Shown here: positions 1 to 5,052 of the stretch, piece by piece
Layout: each line of letters starts with the position of its first letter
How positions within the stretch are numbered: position 1 is the first letter of the stretch
Origin: CAZIOH01 sp964540815
GTDB taxonomy: Bacteria > Myxococcota_A > Polyangia > Fen-1088
Assembly: GCA_964540815.1 (NCBI GenBank)
Contig: CAZIOH010000185.1
Coordinates: forward strand, 1-5,078
Direction: 5' to 3'
Length of the DNA: 5,078 nt
Notes under the pieces: generated by a model
Seen by the model: only the letters and a program-made list of their open reading frames with translations
Database searches by the model: none
What the model was told of the DNA's origin: nothing
Translations under genes and position numbers: made by a program

Positions 1-147
1 GAACGAGATGGCGAAGTTCGAGAAGCCACTCATCCGCCGGGACAGCTCCTGCGCGTAGCCCATGCTGCGCAGCAGCGCGACATCCTTGTCGGCGTCGGCG
101 TCGACGCCCGCGCCAGGGAGCGCACCACCCTCGTGACCTCTCGCCAT
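1..147 (-). CDS. Amino-acid permease, APC superfamily (N-terminal fragment, cut by window edge)
   Basis: An open frame runs from an ATG at 147 to the window edge and gives 49 residues. A polar, Asp/Ala-rich cytoplasmic tail is followed by LLRSMGYAQELSRRMSGFSN and then FAISF. The pattern (short helix, Gly-Tyr, Leu-x-Arg, then S-x-F-S-N-F-A-I-S-F) is the characteristic start of GABA/choline/amino-acid permeases of the APC superfamily, where FSNFAISF begins the first membrane helix. The product would be an inner-membrane transporter, probably of amino acids or amines; the substrate cannot be told from this part. The start is supported by GGAGG five bases upstream and by an absence of coding signal before it. 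The gene lies 146 bp after the kinase gene on the same strand and has its own candidate promoter, so it is probably a separate unit. The remaining roughly 450 residues lie outside the window. Confidence 0.8.
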   Translation of the reverse strand, partial: MARGHEGGALPGAGVDADADKDVALLRSMGYAQELSRRMSGFSNFAISF

Positions 148-150
148 GGG

Positions 151-157
151 TTCCTCC
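151..157 (-). promoter_or_regulatory. Shine-Dalgarno of the permease gene
   Basis: GGAGGAA on the minus strand, with five bases between GGAGG and the ATG at 147. It fixes the start of the permease gene and is the strongest ribosome binding site on the minus strand of this window. Confidence 0.75.
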
Positions 158-199
158 AATGGCCGTGGGGGCGCCGACCAGCGACCGAAAAGAAGACGC

Positions 200-229
200 A
201 CTATAGGCACGCGTCGCCCCTGGCGTAAA
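200..229 (-). promoter_or_regulatory. Candidate sigma-70-type promoter for the permease gene
   Basis: On the minus strand TTTACG (224-229, 4 of 6 to the -35 consensus) and TATAGT (200-205, 5 of 6 to the -10 consensus) are separated by 18 bases. Transcription would begin near 193 and give a leader of about 45 bases. It lies in the 146-bp gap after the kinase gene, so the permease may be expressed independently. The call rests on consensus matching only. Confidence 0.5.
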
Positions 230-293
230 CCCGGACCACTGCCCTGGCCGACGCCCTCTCGATGGAGCTTCTACATAGGTCCTGGCCGCGTGG

Positions 294-1406
294 TCACTTC
301 GGGCCCGATGGCCGGCCGGTGCGGGCCGGCAAGCTCAGGGTGAAGGCGCACCCGGAGCCCGGCAGGTCCCGCACCCGGATGGTGCCGTTGTGTGCCTCGG
401 CCGCCTGCAACGCGATCGCGAGCCCCAGGCCAAAGCCGGTCTGGTTGGTCCCGCGCTGGACGAGCGGCAAGAACAGCTCCTCGGCCAGACCTGGAGGCAG
501 GCCGCCGCAGGCATCCTCGACCTCGATCAGGATCTCTCCGGGGGCGGTCCACGCGCGCACGAACACCGTGCTGCTGTCGTGACTGAACTTGATGGCGTTG
601 TAGAGCAGATTGGAGACGGCAGAGCGCAACAGGCGCGCGTCGCCGTCGATCACCAGGTCGGGCGGCCCATCGATCGCCACCCGGATCTCCTTGGCGCTGG
701 CCTCGGCGCTGGCATCGAAGTCGATCTCCTGAAGAAAGGGGAGGATCTCGATGGGGGCGATCCGCGGGACGATCCCCATCTTCAGCGACGAGTGGTTGAG
801 GGTGTTGTCCACCACCTCCGCCACGCGGCGCAGGTTGCGCCCGAGCAGCTCGTGGGCCCGCGAGGGTGGGCCGGGGTCGCCTCGGCTCAGGATCGAGAAG
901 GCGATGCGGGCCGACGACAGGGGATTGCGGATCTCGTGGGCGATGAAGCCGAGGTGCTCGGCGGCGCTGCGGTGGAGCTCGGCGTCTCGCTCGGTCACGT
1001 ACTGCGAGACGGCGCTCGCGATCCCGGAGTTGAGCCACTTCGAGATCAGGCGGTGGTCGCGCTCGGTGATGGCGACCGCGGACTCCTGGGCGAGATCGAG
1101 GATCGCCCGGTGCAAGATCCCATACTCGCGGACCACCTCGCCGACGTTGAAGCCGAGGCTCAGGCGCTGAGCACCGTGCTCGACGGCGGTCTCCCCCAGC
1201 GACGGCAAGGGGAGGGCGTCCGGGTGAAGCGCGCCGATCAGCTCGTCGATGAAGACCGGTATTCGATCCACCACCTCGGTCGCCGGAAGGGGATCCACCG
1301 TGTTCTGCTGCCGGGTCGCGTAGAGCCAGCGGGCGATCAGGTCGCTGCGCCGTGCCTTGAGGAGATCCGCCAGCCCCGTGGCTGGCGGCGCGGGCTGGTC
1401 CGTCAC
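294..1406 (-). CDS. Soluble sensor histidine kinase with RsbRD-type N-terminal domain
   Basis: The product is 370 aa from a GTG at 1406, or 378 aa from an in-frame TTG at 1430. Residues below use the GTG start. About 5-140 is all-helical and resembles RsbRD_N, the N-terminal domain of RsbT co-antagonists, with landmarks SDLIARWL, FIDELIGAL and LGFNVGEVVREYGILHRAIL. The phospho-acceptor helix (153-173) has H157 in FIAHEIRNPL. An HATPase_c domain follows: N box NLLYNAIKFS with N270, G1 box VEDACGGLP with D298, and G2 box GFGLGLAIA near 324-332. No signal peptide or membrane helix is visible, so it should sense a cytosolic cue, autophosphorylate at H157 and pass phosphate to an unseen response regulator. 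The first Gly of the usual DxGxG is Cys. The GTG is preferred because GTGA overlaps the pdxH stop, indicating translational coupling; the TTG has GGGGA nine bases upstream and remains possible. Family call is firm, sensor-domain name somewhat less so. Confidence 0.9.
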   Translation of the reverse strand: MTDQPAPPATGLADLLKARRSDLIARWLYATRQQNTVDPLPATEVVDRIPVFIDELIGALHPDALPLPSLGETAVEHGAQRLSLGFNVGEVVREYGILHRAILDLAQESAVAITERDHRLISKWLNSGIASAVSQYVTERDAELHRSAAEHLGFIAHEIRNPLSSARIAFSILSRGDPGPPSRAHELLGRNLRRVAEVVDNTLNHSSLKMGIVPRIAPIEILPFLQEIDFDASAEASAKEIRVAIDGPPDLVIDGDARLLRSAVSNLLYNAIKFSHDSSTVFVRAWTAPGEILIEVEDACGGLPPGLAEELFLPLVQRGTNQTGFGLGLAIALQAAEAHNGTIRVRDLPGSGCAFTLSLPARTGRPSGPK

Positions 1407-2053
1407 GGCCCGAGCGGCTCGCTCCGCCAATCGGAATCGTCCCCGGCCGTGGCCGCGGGGCTCGGGGTCTGGTCACGCGTCCACAGGGTCCGCTGGTGCA
1501 GTCGGTTCTCCTGACGTTGCCACAGCTCGATCCGGTCCGGCGACAGGAAGAAGCCGCCCCAGGTGGCCGGGCGGGGGACCGCCCGGCCGTCGGCGAACTC
1601 GTGTTCGAGCGCGGCGTAGCGGGCGAGCAGCGCGGGGTAGGCGATGGGGCGGCTCTGCGGGGAAGCGCACGCCGCCAGTCGGTGGCCCCGTGGACGGGCC
1701 GCGAAGTAGGCATCCGAGTCGGCGGCATCGAGTCGGCCGACGCTCCCCTCGAAGCGCACCTGTCGCCCGGCGATGGGCCAGTAGAACACGGCAGCCGCCC
1801 GCGGGTTGGCCTCGAGCTCGCGCGACTTGCGGCTCTCGTAGTTGGTGAAGAACCGCAGGGCCTGGTTACCGCGGGTCAGTCCCCGGAAGAGCACGTAGCG
1901 TACGCTCGGCTGCCCCTCGCGGGTGGCCGTGGCCAGCGCCATCTTCTCGGGCTCGCTCTCGGCGTGGGCCACCGCCTCGTCGTACCAGCGGAGGAATTCT
2001 CGCAGCGGCAGGCTCGGGGCCGGGCCAGATGACGTCGTCGGCGAAGTCGGCAT
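1403..2053 (-). CDS. pdxH: Pyridoxamine/pyridoxine 5'-phosphate oxidase
   Basis: The product is 216 aa; E. coli PdxH is 218. This FMN enzyme oxidises pyridoxamine or pyridoxine 5'-phosphate to pyridoxal 5'-phosphate with O2, in the cytosol, as the last step of the DXP-dependent route and in salvage. Visible landmarks: SVRYVLFRGL (50-59) and FFTNYESRKSRELEANPR (68-85), which form the FMN site; RQVRFEGSVGRL (97-108); ARPRGHRLAACASPQSRPI (119-137); and WGGFFLSPDRIELWQ (165-179) followed by RLH (184-186), matching the substrate-binding Arg and His of E. coli PdxH. The C-terminus WRSEPLGP corresponds to WKIDRLAP of E. coli, with Pro where Arg is usual. The ATG at 2053 gives the expected N-terminus, though no strong Shine-Dalgarno precedes it. 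It lies 53 bp after lgt, and its TGA overlaps the likely GTG of the kinase gene, so the three are probably co-transcribed. Confidence 0.95.
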   Translation of the reverse strand: MPTSPTTSSGPAPSLPLREFLRWYDEAVAHAESEPEKMALATATREGQPSVRYVLFRGLTRGNQALRFFTNYESRKSRELEANPRAAAVFYWPIAGRQVRFEGSVGRLDAADSDAYFAARPRGHRLAACASPQSRPIAYPALLARYAALEHEFADGRAVPRPATWGGFFLSPDRIELWQRQENRLHQRTLWTRDQTPSPAATAGDDSDWRSEPLGP

Positions 2054-2106
2054 TCTTGGTCTATCTCGCTTTCTCGAAGGTCCCGTCTGAGGTTACCGGC
2101 TGGAAC

Positions 2107-3156
2107 TTACCGCCTGATTTTGTGCGAAGCTCGTCTTCGGAGTCGGGAGCGCCAAAATCCGAGGGCGACGGCGGCGCCGAGCAGCAGGCTCACCGCCTGG
2201 GAGGTCGACAGGAACAGCGGCTCGGCGAGCCCGAGCCCCAGCGCCGCCGCGAGCCGCGGGGTCGGGCAGCGAAACAGATACCCACGGCCGACGTCCCCGC
2301 GAAAGATCTCCACCCCGAAGCGCAGGGCGGCGTAGGCGAGGACGTAGCCGCCGAGGAGAGACCCGGGCGCCGACGCCGCCGGTCCGGGCGAGCTCGGGTC
2401 CGCCGTGGTGGGCCGGGCGCTCGCCGGCCCGCCCGGGCGGTCGGCTGCCCGGCCGTCCGCCCCGGCCCTGCGGCGCTCGATCAGCACGAGACTGACGAAG
2501 ATGGCGAGCTCACCGATGGCTTCGTAGAGCTGGGTCGGGTGCAGCGGCGCGGTCCAGGCGGACGCCGACGTGGGCGGGAAGCGCCCGGGCGAGAGCCCCT
2601 CGTCGAAGGCCACGCTCCCCGGACCGAAGCGCACGGCCCAGGGCGCCGCGCAGGGCTTGCCGTAGCAACACCCGGCCATCAAGCAGCCGATCCGGCCCAC
2701 CGCGTGTCCGAGCGCCACCGAAGGGGCCGCGAGATCGCCGAGCCGCAGGAAGGCCCACCCCTCGCGGCGGCAGGTCAGCCAGACGACGCCCCCCACCGCG
2801 ACCGCCCCTCCATAGAAGACCAGCCCGCCGTCCCAGAAACGCAGCGGGCCAAAGCAGCCGCCCTGGACCCAGCGATCTCCGGCCCCGGCCCCCACCGCCC
2901 GGGCGGCGCCTGGCCAGCAGGCGTCGAGAAAGGCCCGAACGTTGAGGAGCACGAACGCGATCCGTGCCCCCACGAGTCCCAGCACCACGCTCGAGAAGGC
3001 CAGATCTTGAAGCCGCCCCGGGTCGAACCCCTGCCGCCTCCCGCTCCGCACGAAGAGCCCGATCCCCAGCACGAAGCCGAGCGCCACGAGCGCGCCGTAC
3101 GATGGAAAGGGCACCACCGTCCCGCCCACCCGCACGGAGAACAAGATGGGGCGCAT
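2107..3156 (-). CDS. lgt: Prolipoprotein diacylglyceryl transferase (GCCYG-type Lgt)
   Basis: The product is 349 aa; E. coli Lgt is about 291. Lgt is an inner-membrane enzyme that moves diacylglyceryl from phosphatidylglycerol to the lipobox Cys of prelipoproteins. Seen: MRPILF start and PFPSYG (Y20, matching E. coli Y26); GGLVFYGG (110-117); HAVGRIGCLMAGCCYG (151-166); HPTQLYEA (206-213); RFGVEIFRGD (279-288, matching E. coli R239 and E243). Hydrophobic stretches near 19-37, 52-72, 111-128, 213-227, 267-282 and 318-336 fit a polytopic protein. Compared with E. coli, H103 is Tyr115, N146 is Cys158 and E151 is Cys163. I recall this variant from delta-proteobacterial and related Lgt proteins, so it is not evidence of decay. 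Residues 228-266 form an Ala/Pro/Gly/Arg-rich insertion that explains most of the extra length; the tail is basic. The ATG at 3156 fits the family N-terminus better than in-frame GTG 3240 or TTG 3186, although it lacks a Shine-Dalgarno. Confidence 0.9.
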   Translation of the reverse strand: MRPILFSVRVGGTVVPFPSYGALVALGFVLGIGLFVRSGRRQGFDPGRLQDLAFSSVVLGLVGARIAFVLLNVRAFLDACWPGAARAVGAGAGDRWVQGGCFGPLRFWDGGLVFYGGAVAVGGVVWLTCRREGWAFLRLGDLAAPSVALGHAVGRIGCLMAGCCYGKPCAAPWAVRFGPGSVAFDEGLSPGRFPPTSASAWTAPLHPTQLYEAIGELAIFVSLVLIERRRAGADGRAADRPGGPASARPTTADPSSPGPAASAPGSLLGGYVLAYAALRFGVEIFRGDVGRGYLFRCPTPRLAAALGLGLAEPLFLSTSQAVSLLLGAAVALGFWRSRLRRRASHKIRR

Positions 3157-3182
3157 GGGGGAGACGTTAGCCCGAGCCGGGG

Positions 3183-3191
3183 ACAATACCA
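3183..3191 (-). promoter_or_regulatory. Weak extended -10 element, candidate lgt promoter
   Basis: On the minus strand TGGTATTGT reads as an extended -10 (TGn followed by TATTGT, 4 of 6 to consensus). No convincing -35 lies upstream, which extended -10 promoters can tolerate. Transcription would begin near 3176, leaving a leader of about 20 bases before the ATG at 3156 and excluding the longer GTG 3240 start. Low confidence. Confidence 0.3.
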
Positions 3192-3224
3192 GCCGGTGCC
3201 AGTTTCGGAAGGGCGTCGCAAGAA

Positions 3225-3261
3225 CCCTCGCGCTCCCCACCCCCCATCGCGCCCCCCCCCC
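3225..3261 (-). other. G-quadruplex-type motif with a C10/G10 homopolymer
   Basis: Read on the minus strand, four G-runs (10, 6, 4 and 3 bases) are separated by loops of 6, 1 and 7 bases, which satisfies the G3+N1-7 quadruplex rule. The ten-base run is 3252-3261. It lies about 70-105 bases upstream of the lgt start, on the lgt coding (non-template) strand. Folding in vivo is unproven, and the homopolymer is also a likely site of sequencing error. Confidence 0.5.
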
Positions 3262-3487
3262 GCGCCGCGCGTCGCCACCTGTGATGCGCGCGGTAGGCGT
3301 TAGGGTCGAGGCGCAACAGTCACCGGGTGTGGGAAGAGACTACCCAGCGTCCGCCGCGCACCGCCAGGAGTCATTGGTCCTCTCCTCGGCTGTCGCTGGC
3401 CGCCGGTGGTTGGTCTGGACCTGAACTGTCAGCCCCCAACATTGGCCAAGGAGGCGGTCGCGACGCGGCCCCCTTCGCATGTCGCAG

Positions 3488-3509
3488 TTGCACCGTGCAC
3501 CCTTGCACC
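3488..3509 (+). repeat. Three short direct repeats (T/G)TGCACC before the esterase start
   Basis: TTGCACC (3488-3494), GTGCACC (3495-3501), one spacer C, then TTGCACC (3503-3509). The copies are seven and eight bases apart, and GTGCAC in the middle is itself a palindrome. The array ends six bases before the Shine-Dalgarno, so it lies in the leader or promoter-proximal region. It could be an operator or an mRNA element, or chance; no regulator is identified. Confidence 0.4.
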
Positions 3510-3514
3510 TGAAT

Positions 3515-3520
3515 GAGGAG
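3515..3520 (+). promoter_or_regulatory. Shine-Dalgarno of the esterase gene
   Basis: GAGGAG lies six bases upstream of the ATG at 3527. It decides between that ATG and the in-frame ATG at 3479, which has no Shine-Dalgarno and would place 16 polar residues ahead of the signal peptide. Confidence 0.75.
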
Positions 3521-3526
3521 CGTTCG

Positions 3527-4816
3527 ATGACTGGTTTGAAGCGCCGAAGCTGGATCCTGGTGGCTCTCCTCTGTGGGGCCTGTGGCTCGAACGCCGAGTC
3601 GAACGGCACGCCCACGGCGACCGGCAGCGGTGGCAGTGGCACGGGGGGCGCCCCGAGCACGACCCCCGCCTCCGGCGGCGCGCCGGTGATCTCGGGCGGC
3701 TCGGGAGGAGCCACCATGACCCCGCCTGCCTCCGGCTCGGGCGGCTCGACCACGGCGGTGGGCTCCTCGTCGTCAGGTGGGTCCGGGTCCGTCGTCACAT
3801 CGACCGGCGGGGCGGCGCCCACGGGCTCCGTGGGCGGATCACCCGGAGGGGGGCCGCCGGCCGGCGGGACCCCGGGCGCGGCCGGGGGAGCGCCCAGCTA
3901 CGGCGGCGGCACGACGCCGGGCCTCACCGATCCAGGAACGGATGGGGACGGTGACTTTCAGATCACCACATATCCAACGGATCCAGACCTGACCGCGGGC
4001 AAGAGCCCGGCCGGTAAGCGGTTCAACTTCAACCACACCGGCAGCAAGCTCTATCCGGCCACCCCGTCGCGGGCGATCTCCGTCTACATCCCCGCGAAGT
4101 ACAAGGATGGGACGCCGGCGCCCGTGATGGTCGTGATGGACGGGGCCGGGAGCCAGTTTCTCCGGGTGCAGGCCGGGCTCGACAACCTCAGCCAGTCGAC
4201 CGATCCCACCCGGCGGGTGCCGGCGTTCGTCCTGATCGCGGTGGCCAACGGCCAGCGCAGCATCGAGCTCGACACCATGTCCGATCTCTGGGCTCGGTAC
4301 GTCGCCGAGGAGGTCTTCCCGGCCGTCGAGGCCAACGCGGCCATCAAGGCCGCCTATCCCAACTTCAAGATCACCACCGATCCGGAGGGCCGGGGGGCGG
4401 TCGGCTGCAGCTCGGGCGGCTCCGCCGCCATCATCATGGCCTGGTTCCGGCCGGACTACTTCCGTCGGGTCATCGGGTATGACGCGTCGATCGTCAACCT
4501 GCAGTCGTCGCCGATGTACCCGCTCGGCGCATGGGAGCTCCACTCCGACATGCAGCTCGTTCTCAACTCACCCGTCAAGCCCATCCGGATCATGTTCGAC
4601 GACAACGAGAACGACAACGGAGCCGGCACCGGTGAGGCGGGCGCCAAGGACTGGCTCCTCGCCGGGCAGCGCATGTCGGCCGCGCTCAAGACCAAGGGTT
4701 ACCACTACCGGTGGCTCGAGGGCATGGGCGCCAAGCACTGCAGCGACGCCCGCGTCCAGCAGACCAGCATGGGAGACTCGCTGGTCTGGGTCTGGCGCGG
4801 CTTCCCGAACATGTAA
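3527..4816 (+). CDS. Secreted, probably lipid-anchored serine esterase (esterase D / feruloyl-esterase-like fold)
   Basis: The product is 429 aa. Residues 1-19 (MTGLKRRSWILVALLCGAC) form a lipoprotein-type signal peptide with C19 as the likely lipidated Cys; the lipobox is imperfect, with Cys16 at -3. Residues 20 to about 140 are a Gly/Ser/Thr/Pro-rich linker, as seen in myxobacterial surface lipoproteins. The catalytic domain (about 145-429) fits the putative-esterase family of alpha/beta hydrolases: SRAISVYIPAKY (181-192), APVMVVMDG (198-206), nucleophile elbow GCSSG with S295, MFDDNENDN (356-364) carrying the acid (D363 by analogy with GTND, or D359), and H404. Relatives hydrolyse feruloyl, acetyl or siderophore esters; the substrate here is unknown. 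The only mature cysteines besides C19 are C294 and C405, directly beside S295 and H404, suggesting a disulfide across the active site. It is divergent from lgt and alone on its strand. Esterase family is confident; lipidation is likely; substrate is open. Confidence 0.85.
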   Translation: MTGLKRRSWILVALLCGACGSNAESNGTPTATGSGGSGTGGAPSTTPASGGAPVISGGSGGATMTPPASGSGGSTTAVGSSSSGGSGSVVTSTGGAAPTGSVGGSPGGGPPAGGTPGAAGGAPSYGGGTTPGLTDPGTDGDGDFQITTYPTDPDLTAGKSPAGKRFNFNHTGSKLYPATPSRAISVYIPAKYKDGTPAPVMVVMDGAGSQFLRVQAGLDNLSQSTDPTRRVPAFVLIAVANGQRSIELDTMSDLWARYVAEEVFPAVEANAAIKAAYPNFKITTDPEGRGAVGCSSGGSAAIIMAWFRPDYFRRVIGYDASIVNLQSSPMYPLGAWELHSDMQLVLNSPVKPIRIMFDDNENDNGAGTGEAGAKDWLLAGQRMSAALKTKGYHYRWLEGMGAKHCSDARVQQTSMGDSLVWVWRGFPNM

Positions 4817-4863
4817 GGAGCGTGGGAGGGGGAGGACGGACGCGCCTTCGGCGCTCGCGGGAA

Positions 4864-4880
4864 GGGGAGGACCCCTCCCC
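4864..4880 (+). terminator. Possible terminator hairpin of the esterase gene (no U-tract)
   Basis: GGGGAGG (4864-4870) and CCTCCCC (4874-4880) make a perfect 7-bp stem with a 3-base loop, about 48 bases after the stop codon. A smaller stem, GCGCC/GGCGC with a TTC loop, precedes it at 4842-4854. Neither is followed by a run of T, so a classical intrinsic terminator is not established; it may act as a 3' stabilising structure. Confidence 0.4.
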
Positions 4881-4915
4881 GCGGGCCCCTCCCGGGGACG
4901 ACAAGCTTCGGGCCC

Positions 4916-4966
4916 GGATCTGCTTTGCCGGTGCTGTCTCCGGTTGGCAAAGCCAACCTCCGATCC
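4916..4966 (+). repeat. Nested and overlapping inverted repeats
   Basis: GCTTTGCC (4922-4929) pairs with GGCAAAGC (4946-4953) over a 16-base loop. GGTTGGC (4942-4948) also pairs perfectly with GCCAACC (4952-4958) over an AAA loop. The two stems share bases 4946-4948 and 4952-4953 and cannot form together. GGATC (4916-4920) and GATCC (4962-4966) flank the whole. Alternative folds of this kind occur in attenuators and structured RNAs, but no gene follows within the window. Confidence 0.5.
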
Positions 4967-4975
4967 ACCGCATGA

Positions 4976-4994
4976 GCTGACGTGCGCCGTCAGC
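4976..4994 (+). repeat. Perfect 7-bp hairpin
   Basis: GCTGACG (4976-4982) and CGTCAGC (4988-4994) flank a TGCGC loop. There is no T-run after it. It could be an operator half-site pair, part of a structured RNA, or a terminator of weak type. Confidence 0.45.
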
Positions 4995-5052
4995 GCGACC
5001 TGGCGCTCTGAACAGACGCTTCGGGACCGGACGTCAGGGTCCATTCGCCCGC

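Larger units (their letters stand above)
3157..3526. other. Divergent intergenic region between lgt and the esterase gene
   Basis: This 370-bp stretch has no convincing gene. From lgt outward it holds the weak extended -10 (3183-3191), a run of C-tracts including C10 (3225-3261), an 8-bp palindrome TTGGCCAA (3442-3449) abutting an AAGGAGG (3448-3454) that has no start codon at the proper distance, the TGCACC repeats (3488-3509) and the esterase Shine-Dalgarno. I could not find a good sigma-70 or sigma-54 promoter for the esterase by eye. Promoters for both genes should lie here. Confidence 0.6.

Noticed and set aside
240..293. Terminator after the kinase gene
   Set aside because: No strong stem followed by T-run was found on the minus strand; only short imperfect matches such as GGACC/GGTCC far apart.
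390..1514. Long plus-strand open frame of 374 codons antisense to the kinase
   Set aside because: High-GC shadow: composition is Arg/Gly/Asp-rich without any recognisable motif, while the minus strand here carries clear H, N, G1 and G2 boxes.
271..1728. Minus-strand open frame of 485 codons overlapping the kinase and pdxH
   Set aside because: It is in another frame of two confident genes and reads as Arg/Pro-rich low complexity.
3157..3240. 28-codon N-terminal extension of Lgt from GTG 3240
   Set aside because: Family members begin near MxPILF, the extra residues are not family-like, and a candidate -10 lies inside the extension.
2029..3303. Plus-strand open frame of 424 codons antisense to lgt
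   Set aside because: It is Arg/Pro/Gly/His-rich with no domain signature and lies opposite a well-supported Lgt with conserved motifs.
3442..3454. TTGGCCAA palindrome followed by AAGGAGG as a ribosome binding site
   Set aside because: No ATG, GTG or TTG occurs 5-12 bases downstream, so it does not mark a gene start; it may be chance in a purine-rich stretch.
3479..3526. Upstream in-frame ATG for the esterase
   Set aside because: No Shine-Dalgarno, and it would put a polar 16-residue extension before the signal peptide; the ATG at 3527 has GAGGAG at the proper spacing.
4711..4980. Plus-strand 89-codon frame overlapping the esterase 3' end
   Set aside because: Most of it is an alternative frame of the esterase, there is no Shine-Dalgarno, and the tail simply reads through the hairpin region.
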